Positions 25,407-33,874 of a stretch of DNA of 64,000 bases are shown here, piece by piece (the first letter of the stretch is position 1; every line of letters begins with the position of its first letter). The stretch spans positions 62,001 through 126,000 of the forward strand of contig NZ_JAAVVC010000007.1 in the NCBI RefSeq assembly GCF_018449725.1. Reading direction: 5' to 3'. The DNA is from Pseudomonas sp. dw_612. Lineage in GTDB: Bacteria > Pseudomonadota > Gammaproteobacteria > Pseudomonadales > Pseudomonadaceae. Made by a program: the position numbers and the translations under genes. A model generated the notes under the pieces. The model was not told where the DNA came from. It made no database searches and was given only the letters and a program-made list of their open reading frames with translations.

Positions 25407-26480
25407 TTACTCGCTATGAACACGCGTCGGGCTGGTGATCCCCAACCGATACTGATTATTCCCACTTCGCTTGGCCTCATACATCGCCAGGTCCGCAATA
25501 TGAATCAGCCGATCCATGCTCGGCGCATGGTCCGGGAACACCGCGACCCCGAGGCTGGTGCCGATGTGTCGCTGATCATTGCCAATCGTCACCGGCGGTG
25601 AGAGTTCGACGAAGATTTTCTGGCAGATGCTGCGTGCTTCATCCTGCAAGTTGATGCCGGGTGGCAGGCCTTGGAGGATGACCACGAATTCGTCGCCACC
25701 AATCCGGGCGACGGTGTCGGTTGAGCGCAGGATTCGTTTGAGTCGCGTGGCGGTGGTGACCAGCACCCGGTCGCCAGCCGCATGGCCGTAATGATCGTTG
25801 ATCGCCTTGAAACCATTGAGGTCGACAAACACCAGCGCTACCCGTGTGGCGCTGATGCGTGCCTGTTCCAGCGCATCGGACAGGCGTTCTTCGAGCACCA
25901 GACGATTGGGCAGGCCGGTCAGCGGGTCGTAATGGGCCAAGTGTTGCAGGTAACTGGCGGAGGCTTTTTCTTCGGTGATGTCGCGCACCACGCCCATCAT
26001 TTTGATCGTGGTGTCATGATCGTTTTTCACCACGTTGCCGGTCTCGCGCAACCAGCGAATGGTGCCGTCGGGCCAGACCACGCGGTATTCCTCGTCATGG
26101 TTTTCGCCGGTTTCCAGGCAGCGTAATTCCCCGGCGCGGACCTTGGCCCGGTCGTCCGGGTGCACGCAGGAACAGAACAAGGCGTAGGAGGGTGTGACTT
26201 CGCCGGTCTTGAACCCGAACATGCCGTAGATCGCCTCCGACCAGTAGAGCTTGTCAGTATCCACGTCCCAATCCCAGGTGCCGATACGGGCGAAATACTG
26301 ACTGCGCTTGAAGCGCTCGGCGTCACCGTCCAGATGAATGTTTTGCCCCGTGGACAGGCTGGCGATCAGCGCACGGCATTCGGTGAGTTGCTGTTGCAGG
26401 AAATACAGGCGACAGAGCAGCACGACCAACAAGGCAAGCATCACTGAGCCAATGGCAGCGCTGATCCAGAGGACACTCAT
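25407..26480 (-). CDS. PAS-GGDEF diguanylate cyclase
   Basis: A 357-residue protein with one N-terminal membrane helix (about residues 5-28), a PAS/PAC sensor region (about 60-180: GTWDWDVDTDKLYWSEAIYG ... GVVRDITEEK) and a C-terminal GGDEF domain (about 185-350). The domain has the intact motif RIGGDEFVVIL and the DPLTGLPNR entry signature. It should make cyclic di-GMP from GTP. No RxxD inhibitory site is obvious just before the motif (RSTDTVARIGGDEF has RSTD at the I-site position, so product inhibition is possible). The gene stands alone. Confidence 0.95.
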   Translation of the reverse strand: MSVLWISAAIGSVMLALLVVLLCRLYFLQQQLTECRALIASLSTGQNIHLDGDAERFKRSQYFARIGTWDWDVDTDKLYWSEAIYGMFGFKTGEVTPSYALFCSCVHPDDRAKVRAGELRCLETGENHDEEYRVVWPDGTIRWLRETGNVVKNDHDTTIKMMGVVRDITEEKASASYLQHLAHYDPLTGLPNRLVLEERLSDALEQARISATRVALVFVDLNGFKAINDHYGHAAGDRVLVTTATRLKRILRSTDTVARIGGDEFVVILQGLPPGINLQDEARSICQKIFVELSPPVTIGNDQRHIGTSLGVAVFPDHAPSMDRLIHIADLAMYEAKRSGNNQYRLGITSPTRVHSE

Positions 26481-26654
26481 TCAGGGATAGCCGTCATGGC
26501 GTGGTTAACCGTGGAGGTGATGCTGCTTATCTTAGTTCACGCTTACGCCCGGAAATAGAGCAAAACCTGCCCGAACGGTTGCCAATTGCGCTCAATTCTG
26601 GGAAAACGGCGGCCATGAAGCCCTTTCGGGGGAATGAACAGAAGAGTGCATGTA

Positions 26655-26993
26655 ATGAATGATGAGCTTCAGGTAATCGACCTTGAATTGGGCGATGGCA
26701 AAGCAGCGGTCAAGGGCGCGCTGATCACCACGCAATATTGCGGTTGGCTGGAAGACGGCACAGAGTTCGATTCTTCCTACAGCCGAGGGAAGCCTTTTCA
26801 ATGCGTGATCGGGACTGGTCGGGTCATTAAAGGCTGGGACCAGGGGATCATGGGCATGCAGGTGGGCGGTAAACGCAAACTGCTGGTGCCGGCGCACCTG
26901 GCGTATGGCGAGCGGACGATGGGGGCGATTCCGCCGAATTCGAATCTGGTGTTTGAGATTGAATTGCTGGAGGTTTTGACGCGGGATGATTGA
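26655..26993 (+). CDS. FKBP-type peptidyl-prolyl cis-trans isomerase
   Basis: A 112-residue FKBP domain: YCGWLEDGTEFDSSYSRGKP, the core VIKGWDQGIMGMQVGGKRK and AYGERTMGAIPPNS. It accelerates prolyl isomerisation in the cytosol; no signal peptide is present. ATG 26655 (MNDELQ) is chosen over ATG 26634, which has its G-rich sequence too close for ribosome binding. It is monocistronic, flanked by the divergent GGDEF gene and REPs. Confidence 0.9.
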   Translation: MNDELQVIDLELGDGKAAVKGALITTQYCGWLEDGTEFDSSYSRGKPFQCVIGTGRVIKGWDQGIMGMQVGGKRKLLVPAHLAYGERTMGAIPPNSNLVFEIELLEVLTRDD

Positions 26994-27046
26994 TGGGTTT
27001 CTTGGCGACCGTCAGTCTGGAAATGATGCGTCGTTTGTCACGCCGT

Positions 27047-27194
27047 CATCGCGGGCAAGCCCGGCTCCCACAGGGGTTTGTGTTGGTCGACGGAGAGGTG
27101 TTGTTTGTCACGCCGTCTTCGCGAGCAAGCCCGCTCCCACAGAGGGATTTGTATGCACACCGAACCAATGTGGGAGCGGGCTTGCTCGCGAAGA
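27047..27194. repeat. Cluster of REP copies
   Basis: Two reverse copies (27047-27075, a TCGCGGGCAAGCCCGGCTCC variant, and 27113-27141, canonical) and one forward copy (27168-27194). The last two face outwards as an inverted pair. They fill the gap between the FKBP gene and the end of the P450 gene. Confidence 0.85.
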
Positions 27195-27218
27195 ACGATA
27201 ACGCGGTACATCAGGGTT

Positions 27219-28331
27219 TTACATTGTGCGGAGCAGCGGAATACGCCCATTGAGAGAAGGGCGGTACTGCCAGGTCAAACTGTCCAGCTTGGGTTTCAGG
27301 GCAAGAATTTGCATCAACGTTGCACTGGCGATGCTCAGCGCCAACAGCTGCCCCGGACACTGGTGACGGCCGCTGCCGAAGGTAAAACTGCGACGGTTCG
27401 GGCGATCAAGAATGAAAGCATCGGGGGTGTCGTTCAGCAGCGGATCACGATTGGCCGAGGCCAGCAGCACCAGGATCGTGTCGCCGGGGTTCAGGCTGAT
27501 GCCGTCGATTTCGCAGGGGGCGGCGACAAAACGGCGGGTGTTTTGCACGGAAGGATCGAAGCGCTGACATTCTGCGATCAGGTCGTCGGTTGAGGACAAA
27601 TCACGTTGCAATGACGGGTTTCGAATCAATGTCACCAGCGCATTGCCAATCAACCCGGCCGTGGCTTCATACGCCTGCGAGCACAGCCCGATCAGGTTGG
27701 CGATCAGCATTTCATTGTCCGAAGACACGAACCGCTGCCGAATGCCGAGCAGTAGCGAACTTTGCGCATCCGGATCATCCAGCAACTCATTGAAATAACC
27801 CTGCAACTGTTCAGCCGCCGCGTGGGCAGCGTCGAGTTGAGCCTGATGGCTCAGCGGCGAAAGGCACGCCACGAAGTCGGCGGTCAACTCGCTGACAACC
27901 CGAGCCTGAGCCGGTGAAAATCCCAGCAACGCAGCGACCACACAAACCGGTCCGCGAAACATCGCTTTGGTCAATCCGTCAGCGTCGGGTGTGATCAACC
28001 GCGCACTGACCAATGCCCGAACCTCATTCACATCAATCAATGCAAGCCCCGGCTCAATCGCCGACCGAGGGCAACCCTGGCGCTCACCTTCATTCATACG
28101 CATCAATCGACCAAACACCTCACCCGCCAGACCTTCAGCAATTGTCTTCGGCACCGGCTCAGCCGACGGGCGTACGTGGCAATCCGGATGCGCCAATACT
28201 GCCGCCACGGCAGCCGCGCTGCTGGCCACCCACAGTTTCAGTCCTTGATGAAAAACCAGCCCACCCTCGGTGCGTAGTTTTGCGTAGTAGGGATAAGGAT
28301 CGGCATGAGTCGCAGCGATGATCGGGTCCAT
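27219..28331 (-). CDS. Cytochrome P450
   Basis: A 370-residue soluble bacterial P450. The heme-binding block is FTFGSGRHQCPGQ with Cys325 as the iron ligand. The I-helix segment SQAYEATAGLIG holds the Thr of the oxygen-activation site, and the ExxR region is degenerate (DLIAECQRF instead of a clean E-x-x-R), which deserves checking. The start ATG 28331 (MDPIIAATHADPYPYYAKLR) gives the normal bacterial P450 opening; the longer frame has no support. No ferredoxin or reductase gene is near. It is divergent from an ArsR-like regulator at 28414, the likely controller. The substrate is unknown. Confidence 0.9.
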   Translation of the reverse strand: MDPIIAATHADPYPYYAKLRTEGGLVFHQGLKLWVASSAAAVAAVLAHPDCHVRPSAEPVPKTIAEGLAGEVFGRLMRMNEGERQGCPRSAIEPGLALIDVNEVRALVSARLITPDADGLTKAMFRGPVCVVAALLGFSPAQARVVSELTADFVACLSPLSHQAQLDAAHAAAEQLQGYFNELLDDPDAQSSLLLGIRQRFVSSDNEMLIANLIGLCSQAYEATAGLIGNALVTLIRNPSLQRDLSSTDDLIAECQRFDPSVQNTRRFVAAPCEIDGISLNPGDTILVLLASANRDPLLNDTPDAFILDRPNRRSFTFGSGRHQCPGQLLALSIASATLMQILALKPKLDSLTWQYRPSLNGRIPLLRTM

Positions 28332-28413
28332 GGGGCGCAGCCTTGTTCGTGGTGGGGAAAGTGTTGCTACTATCTCCAGTTCACAAAGGCCTTGATTCGT
28401 CCGGGAGCGAAAT

Positions 28414-29172
28414 ATGAACGTTGAACAACACGACATCGGCGTCTCTCAGGTAGCGGCCGCGATTGCGGAACCGGCCCGGACGAAAATCCTCTGTTCGCTG
28501 ATGGATGGCCACGCCCGCACCAGCACCGAGCTGGCGACGATTGCCGAGGTCAGCGCGTCCACCGCCAGCGCGCACCTGGCCAAACTCAAGGATCTGGCGC
28601 TGGTGCGCCTGCACATCCAGGGCCGCCATCGTTATTACAGCCTCGCCGATAAACGGGTGGCCCAGGCGCTGGAAGCCTTGATGGTCATCGGCCAGAACGC
28701 TGCGCCCACCTTCAACCCGCGCACGCCGGATCGCCTGCAATTCGCCCGCACCTGCTACGACCACATGGCCGGCACCCTGGCGGTGTTGCTGCATGACCGG
28801 ATGATCGAAGCGGGGTGGTTGCTGGAAACCGACGAGCAGGTTTATCAACTGAGCGACAGCGGCGAAGCGTTTTTCGAAGGGCTGGGCATCGAGGTCAAAG
28901 ACTTGAATACGCTGCGTCGTCGCTTCGCTTGCCCGTGTCTGGACTGGAGCATGCGCCGGCCGCACCTGGGCGGCTCGCTGGGGGCGGCGTTATTGCAGGT
29001 GGCAATCAAGCGCAAATGGGTGACCCAGGACCTGGACAGTCGGGCATTGGCATTGACGGCGGCGGGGCGTAAAGAGCTGGGCGCGCGGTTTGATCTGGTG
29101 TTGCCCGCCGATCTTTCCTATGCGCGAAAATCCCAGACAATTTCTACCACCCGCACCGCCAGCACCAGATAA
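28414..29172 (+). CDS. ArsR-like winged-helix transcriptional regulator
   Basis: A 252-residue regulator, longer than classical ArsR proteins. The N-terminal winged helix (about residues 10-85) contains SQVAAAIAEPARTKILCSLM and ASTASAHLAKLKDLALV. The C-terminal 160 residues hold a second regulatory domain with CPCLDWSMRRPHLGG. No metal-binding CxC is visible in the recognition helix; ligand sensing by the C-terminal part is plausible. It starts 82 bp from the divergent P450 start, so mutual regulation is the natural reading. Its last 55 bp overlap the convergent membrane protein gene. Confidence 0.85.
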   Translation: MNVEQHDIGVSQVAAAIAEPARTKILCSLMDGHARTSTELATIAEVSASTASAHLAKLKDLALVRLHIQGRHRYYSLADKRVAQALEALMVIGQNAAPTFNPRTPDRLQFARTCYDHMAGTLAVLLHDRMIEAGWLLETDEQVYQLSDSGEAFFEGLGIEVKDLNTLRRRFACPCLDWSMRRPHLGGSLGAALLQVAIKRKWVTQDLDSRALALTAAGRKELGARFDLVLPADLSYARKSQTISTTRTASTR

Positions 29173-29459
29173 ATCAGAAACAAAATCACCTGGAACGCCG
29201 TGTGATACGGCAGCCGGGACAAGCGCCGTATACCGTCGCTGACGTTCAGCAGCATCAGCAGCGCCGACACCACGATCAGCGCCCAGCCCGCGACATCCGA
29301 GGTGAGCAGCCCCATGTAGGGGCGATGCTCGCTGTGCAACGCATTGGTGCCCGCCGCGAACAGCAGCGCGCAGACCAGCAGGTTCTTGATGTTGTCGAAC
29401 ACCTGAGTGGTGAAGTCGGTGTCCAGCAAGGCCAGATACTTTCGCCAAAGTCTTCCCAT
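29118..29459 (-). CDS. Small membrane protein of unknown function
   Basis: A 113-residue protein with three hydrophobic segments (about 27-45, 57-75 and 88-108) after a charged N-terminus MGRLWRKYLALLDTDFTTQV. The start is taken at ATG 29459, since the longer frame upstream lacks a ribosome binding site. It overlaps the 3' end of the ArsR-like gene by 55 bp on the opposite strand. Proteins with a TDFTTQVFDNIKNLL-like opening are conserved, uncharacterised membrane proteins. No role is proposed. Confidence 0.65.
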   Translation of the reverse strand: MGRLWRKYLALLDTDFTTQVFDNIKNLLVCALLFAAGTNALHSEHRPYMGLLTSDVAGWALIVVSALLMLLNVSDGIRRLSRLPYHTAFQVILFLIYLVLAVRVVEIVWDFRA

Positions 29460-29566
29460 GGTCAGGCGCCTGATAGTCGGCTGTGAATGGATATCCGCTG
29501 CGGAGTCAAACCTCTTGCAGTCTAGTGATGATTTTGTCCCGGCGCGGACCCATCGATCAGAATGCC

Positions 29567-29614
29567 GGCTTCTCCCGTTCGCGTGTGCGCATGGCACCTG
29601 CTCAGGGAGAAGCC
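29567..29614. terminator. Possible stem-loop downstream of the leftward operon
   Basis: GGCTTCTCCC (29567-29576) pairs with GGGAGAAGCC (29605-29614) across a 28-bp loop, just beyond the stop of the DMT transporter gene (29622). There is no clear T-tract, so it may be an mRNA-stabilising hairpin instead of an intrinsic terminator. Confidence 0.4.
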
Positions 29615-29621
29615 GCCGGTC

Positions 29622-30632
29622 TTACGGCGACTCGCCTTTTATCACCACCAATGGTTTGGCCGGGGCGCTGGCGGCGCTGCGATAGCAATAGCCGATCAAC
29701 CCGAGGGTAATAATGACCAGCCCGACCATGGACAGGGCGTCCGGGGCCGGTTGCTTGAGGAACAGCATTTCCGCGATCAGGGTCACGATGACTTCGCCGG
29801 CGAGTGTCGCATCGACCGCTGCAATCTGCATCGCCGAGGTGGTGCTGTTCCGCGCCCAGTAAAACAGGCTGGTTGCACACACGCCGGAAAACAGCGCGAC
29901 CGACAGGCTGCCATAGATTTGACCGGCGGAAGGCGGCGGCGGTTGAACGTACAGGACCAGCAGCAGCCAGAACGGCACGGAACCGAGGCTCATCAGGAAG
30001 ACACATGCCGCCGATGAGGTCAGGACCGTCGAGTCGATTTTCTTCACCGCTTTGAGCGACCCGGTCTTGGCGCCGTTCAACATCTGGTTGCCGATCGGGT
30101 AGGCAAATGCCGAGATCAACACCGGGATCACGCCATAGAGCAGGTCGTTGGTCGCGATCCCTTGTTTGAACTGCGCGTAGTTCACCAGCACCACGCCCAG
30201 CACAATGAAGATCGACAGCAGAATCCCCCGCGTCGGCATTTTCAGACCGAACAACACCAGCACCAGCGGGCTAGCCAGTACCGTGGATTGCCAGGTCGCG
30301 GCCACCAGCCAGCCACGGGAGTAATCGGCGGCGTAGCAAATCCCGGCATAGAACACGCCGAAACCGATCGTCCCCGCGATCAACCAGAACACCAGATTCT
30401 TGAAAAAAACCTGGAACAGTTCCGCCATGAAAGCCGTGCCTTTTGCCAGCAACAGGAACGGAAACAGCAGCATCAGCATGAACAGAAACCGCAGCGCGGC
30501 CGACCAGGCCCAGTGGCCGCCGTCCAGGTGCATCACGTAGTTCATGATGAAGGTCGCGCTGAAGAACGCCGAACTGAGCAACCCGATGAGGATCAGTTGG
30601 TAGGTCGGTCTGGACGAACTATGAGTGGGCAT
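29622..30632 (-). CDS. DMT-superfamily exporter, end of the ectoine-like operon
   Basis: A 336-residue protein with about ten hydrophobic segments arranged as two repeats. It resembles the multidrug-resistance efflux (EmrE-like, 10-TM) branch of the drug/metabolite transporter superfamily: SAFFSATFIMNYVMHLDGGHW at the start and GYCYRSAASAP at the end. The start ATG 30632 overlaps the Rieske gene's 3' end by 14 bp, so it is the last gene of a five-gene operon. The likely job is export of the cluster's product, or of its ectoine-like part; this is inference from position. Confidence 0.8.
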   Translation of the reverse strand: MPTHSSSRPTYQLILIGLLSSAFFSATFIMNYVMHLDGGHWAWSAALRFLFMLMLLFPFLLLAKGTAFMAELFQVFFKNLVFWLIAGTIGFGVFYAGICYAADYSRGWLVAATWQSTVLASPLVLVLFGLKMPTRGILLSIFIVLGVVLVNYAQFKQGIATNDLLYGVIPVLISAFAYPIGNQMLNGAKTGSLKAVKKIDSTVLTSSAACVFLMSLGSVPFWLLLVLYVQPPPPSAGQIYGSLSVALFSGVCATSLFYWARNSTTSAMQIAAVDATLAGEVIVTLIAEMLFLKQPAPDALSMVGLVIITLGLIGYCYRSAASAPAKPLVVIKGESP

Positions 30633-31788
30633 CTGTCGTGCTCTCCTGTGGCAATACGCGGTCCAGGACCCAGTTGTTCATCACGTTGACCACTTCTTCG
30701 TGAAAGGACAGCCTGCCGGGCAGGCTCCAGCGTGAACTGATGCCGCGCTGATGCCGTTCGCAAATCTTGTTGTCTTCGTCGATCACCATATCCCAACGCT
30801 CGATGTAGCGTTTGGAGATCGCTTCGAAGTCGTCCCGTGCCACGGTGCTTTTCGGAAAGCAGTAGCCGACATCGACCGCAGAGTTCGTCTCGTCCACCGG
30901 GATTTTGTTGATCCACCAGCAGGAGTCGAGGGTGGTCACCAGGAAAAACCCCGGGTAGATCATCGTGAAGTAGGTACCGGTCGCGGCTTTGCCGCTGAGG
31001 CCCTCGATGTGCGGAAAAACCGGACCGTGATCGGTGGACATGACCGACACGGTTTTCGGGCACTCGTAGAAGGTCGTCTCGTATTCGCCGCTCGATGGTT
31101 GCCTCGGGAACACCTGCTGGCCGATGGACAACGGATGCACTGTGGGGGCGTGGTAATCCTCCATGTCGACTTCGGTGTACAGCTTCCAGTTACACGCCAC
31201 GGCGTGATCGATTTCCTTGATGCAGTGCATGTTGGCCAGGTCGTACTTTTCCAGGGTTTTCGGCAGGTCGCCGAGGTAGTCCAGCAGCGGTACGGCATCG
31301 GGGTCAAAGTTGATGAAGAGAAACCCCGCCCAGCTTTCGAGCCTGACTTTCAGCAGGCCGTTATCGGCTTTCGAAAAGTGTTCGGTGCGTTTCATGTCGG
31401 GCGCGCCGACCAGGTCGCCGTTATGGGAGTAGCCCCAGTTGTGATAGGGGCAGCGAATCTGTTTCGCCACGCCATGACCATCGAGCAGCCGCGCGCCACG
31501 GTGACGGCAGAAGTTTTGAAAGGCCTGGATTTTCCCTTCGTCGTTGCGGGTCACCAGAACGGATTCGTTCAGGATGTCGACCACGAAGTAGGCGAGGGGC
31601 GTCGGCAGTTTTTCCGCGCGGCCGATGAACAACCAGGATTTGAGGAAGATGTTGTCGACTTCGGCATTGTAGAAGTCTTTGTCCTTGTAGCAGGCCGGTG
31701 GCAGGGATTCGGCCTCCAGGAAGCTTTTGCGCACGTTATCGAACATCGCGGTGCGGCTGTTGAACAGGATCGAGGTGTTATCGCTCAT
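30619..31788 (-). CDS. Rieske non-heme iron oxygenase, alpha subunit
   Basis: A 389-residue oxygenase. The Rieske cluster ligands are Cys94/His96 (NFCRHRGARLL) and Cys113/His116 (IRCPYHNWGYS). The mononuclear Fe(II) site has His213 and His218 (DMEDYHAPTVHPL), with the distal Asp in VIDEDNKICERHQRG. Overall it is closest to choline/carnitine monooxygenase-type Rieske proteins, which hydroxylate or cleave N-containing substrates. No reductase partner lies in the window. The start overlaps the transaminase stop by 4 bp. In this operon it may hydroxylate the cyclic amidine, in the way EctD (a different fold) hydroxylates ectoine; this is inference. Confidence 0.9.
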   Translation of the reverse strand: MSDNTSILFNSRTAMFDNVRKSFLEAESLPPACYKDKDFYNAEVDNIFLKSWLFIGRAEKLPTPLAYFVVDILNESVLVTRNDEGKIQAFQNFCRHRGARLLDGHGVAKQIRCPYHNWGYSHNGDLVGAPDMKRTEHFSKADNGLLKVRLESWAGFLFINFDPDAVPLLDYLGDLPKTLEKYDLANMHCIKEIDHAVACNWKLYTEVDMEDYHAPTVHPLSIGQQVFPRQPSSGEYETTFYECPKTVSVMSTDHGPVFPHIEGLSGKAATGTYFTMIYPGFFLVTTLDSCWWINKIPVDETNSAVDVGYCFPKSTVARDDFEAISKRYIERWDMVIDEDNKICERHQRGISSRWSLPGRLSFHEEVVNVMNNWVLDRVLPQESTTDAHS

Positions 31789-33080
31789 GACAAGGCTCCT
31801 TGTTTTTTTCGCGTGTCCTGGTGGTGTACATCGAAGAGCTGTTTCAGTTCTTTTTCGATGGCGTCGAACAGGCGCGCCAACAGCGGGATGTCGATCACCA
31901 GGGACGGCAGGAACTTCAACACTTCGTCCAGCGGGCCGCAGGTTTCAACGATAAAACCTTGCTCATACAACCTGTCTGAAAGACGCGAAGGAAGTTGCGG
32001 GTCGGTAAAGCGAATGCCGCTGAGCAGGCCGCGTCCGACGTACTGCAATTGGTGCTGGCCGTGAGTGTTCATCAAGCGGTTGACCCGGTTGAAGATGTAG
32101 CGCTCGCGCTCCTGCACGCCTTGTTCCAGCGCGTTGTTGCTCCAGAATTTTTCGATGGCGGCGGTGGCACCGACGAAACCCAGGTTGTTGCCGCGAAAGG
32201 TGCCGTTGTGCTCGCCGGGATTGAGCACATCGTTTTCCTGTTTGACCAGCACCAGGGACAGCGGCGTGCCGAAGCCGCTGAGGGATTTGGACAACAGAAT
32301 CACGTCGGGGCTGATGCCCGCGTCTTCGAAACTGAAGAATTTGCCTGAGCGTCCGCAGCCGCACTGAATGTCATCGACAATCAGCAGGGCGCCCACTTTG
32401 CGACACAGCGCTTCGATACGCTTGAGCCACGCTGTACTGGCTGCCGTCAGTCCGCCTTCGCCCTGTATGACTTCCACGATAAACGCGGCCGGGGCGTCGA
32501 TGCCGAACTTCGGGTCGAGGACCATTTGCTCGACGAGGGTGGCGGTATCGATGCGCTCACCGAACGCATTGTCGTAGGGCAGGATCGTGACGTCGTTCAG
32601 GGTCACGCCGGCACCGGCGCGTTTCTTCTTGTTGGTTGTTGCGGCCAGCGCGCCGAGGCTCATGCCATGGAATGCGCCGCTGAAGCTGATGACGTTCTTT
32701 CTACCCGTGGATTTCCTCGCCAGTTTGAAGGCCGCTTCCACAGCGTTGGTCCCCGTGGGGCCGGGGAACAGCAGCTTGTAGTGCATGTTTCTGGGCTTGA
32801 GGATGCGCTCGACAAAGGTGCTGATGAACCTTTGCTTGGCGTCGGTGTGAAGGTCCAGCGACTGAACGATGTGCCCTTCGGCCAGGTAATCGATAACGGC
32901 TTTGATGATGTCCGGATCGTTGTGCCCGTAGTTCAGCGAGCCAGCGGCGCTGAGGATGTCGACGTAAGGGGTGTCGTGCGCGTCGAAGATCAGGGAGCCG
33001 GCGGCTTTCTTGAAAATCGCCGGGAAGCTGCGGCAGTAAGTCCGGACTTCGGATTCGTTTTCTTCGAAGATATTCAGCAT
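31785..33080 (-). CDS. ectB: Diaminobutyrate-2-oxoglutarate transaminase, EctB type
   Basis: A 431-residue class III PLP transaminase. The N-terminus NESEVRTYCRSFPAIF and the block FPGPTGTNAVEAAFKLARK are diagnostic of EctB, which turns aspartate semialdehyde into L-2,4-diaminobutyrate. The PLP Asp is in VDDIQCGCGRSG and the Schiff-base Lys in LLSKSLSGFG. It overlaps the formyltransferase gene by 7 bp. Diaminobutyrate transaminases also serve siderophore pathways, but the EctC partner in the same operon favours an ectoine-like route. The usual EctA acetyltransferase and Ask_Ect kinase are absent. Confidence 0.9.
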   Translation of the reverse strand: MLNIFEENESEVRTYCRSFPAIFKKAAGSLIFDAHDTPYVDILSAAGSLNYGHNDPDIIKAVIDYLAEGHIVQSLDLHTDAKQRFISTFVERILKPRNMHYKLLFPGPTGTNAVEAAFKLARKSTGRKNVISFSGAFHGMSLGALAATTNKKKRAGAGVTLNDVTILPYDNAFGERIDTATLVEQMVLDPKFGIDAPAAFIVEVIQGEGGLTAASTAWLKRIEALCRKVGALLIVDDIQCGCGRSGKFFSFEDAGISPDVILLSKSLSGFGTPLSLVLVKQENDVLNPGEHNGTFRGNNLGFVGATAAIEKFWSNNALEQGVQERERYIFNRVNRLMNTHGQHQLQYVGRGLLSGIRFTDPQLPSRLSDRLYEQGFIVETCGPLDEVLKFLPSLVIDIPLLARLFDAIEKELKQLFDVHHQDTRKKQGALS

Positions 33081-33847
33081 TCTTGCTCCCTGACTGGCGC
33101 GCTCATGCGGCCACTTTCCAGAATGTGGTTTGCCTGCTTCTTGATGTCTTTGGACGCTTCTTTACGGGTGGGCGGGGCGTTATCGGGTTGTACGCTGACA
33201 CTGACGAGGCCGTTGGCCAGGTTGTCCAGCACGCTGACCAGCGCCTGGGCGCACAGGGTGTTCAGGCTTTTGACCAGCGCCGCGTAGTTTTTCGGCGCGG
33301 TGTCCAGCAGCACCTTCTTCAGGATCGGGCCGGTGTCGACGCCCTTGTCGATGAAGTGCACGGTGACGCCTTGTTGCGCCCCTTCAAGCACGGCCCAGGC
33401 GTAGGGATTGTTGCCTCGAACCTCGGGCAAAATGCCGGGATGCACATTGATGATGCCCATGCCCGAGGCGTCGATCAGGTGCGATTTTATGATGCGTGTG
33501 TCGCCCAGAATGATCAGTTCGACGCCGCTGGCCTGAATCAGGTGCAGGCATTGCTCATCATTCAGGTTGCTGACGATCCGGTAGGGGATGTCGTGGCGAC
33601 GGCACAGGTTTTCAGCCGTTTCGCCCGGGATATAACCGGGCAATTGCTGCAGCACTTCATTCTGCTCCAGCGTGCCGGCGATGCCCGCCTCGCAGAGTTC
33701 TTCGATGACCAGGGACGGCTTGTGACCGTTCTCGATGAGGTGTTCCAGCATCTCGCAGCCGCGAGGGTGATCCTTGAAATTCAGGTAGGCGAAGTCAATT
33801 CCCGAACGCCAGGACTTCAGGTAGTCGCTAATGGCACCGATCAACAT
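33074..33847 (-). CDS. Formyltransferase-family protein in the EctA position
   Basis: A 257-residue protein of the 10-formyl-tetrahydrofolate-dependent formyltransferase family. The catalytic block IINVHPGILPEVRGNNPYAW (Asn, His) and the Asp in VDTGPIL are the Asn-His-Asp set of the family. The N-terminal 100 residues are not a standard Fmt/ArnA start. The ribosome binding site AAGGA lies 7 bases before ATG 33847, 27 bp after ectC. In canonical ectoine operons an acetyltransferase (EctA) stands here. The simplest inference is N-formylation of diaminobutyrate; formylation of an amine or hydroxylamine on the phosphonate part is an alternative. Confidence 0.8.
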   Translation of the reverse strand: MLIGAISDYLKSWRSGIDFAYLNFKDHPRGCEMLEHLIENGHKPSLVIEELCEAGIAGTLEQNEVLQQLPGYIPGETAENLCRRHDIPYRIVSNLNDEQCLHLIQASGVELIILGDTRIIKSHLIDASGMGIINVHPGILPEVRGNNPYAWAVLEGAQQGVTVHFIDKGVDTGPILKKVLLDTAPKNYAALVKSLNTLCAQALVSVLDNLANGLVSVSVQPDNAPPTRKEASKDIKKQANHILESGRMSAPVREQEC

Positions 33848-33874
33848 AAGAAAATCCTTTTCAAGACATGCGTC

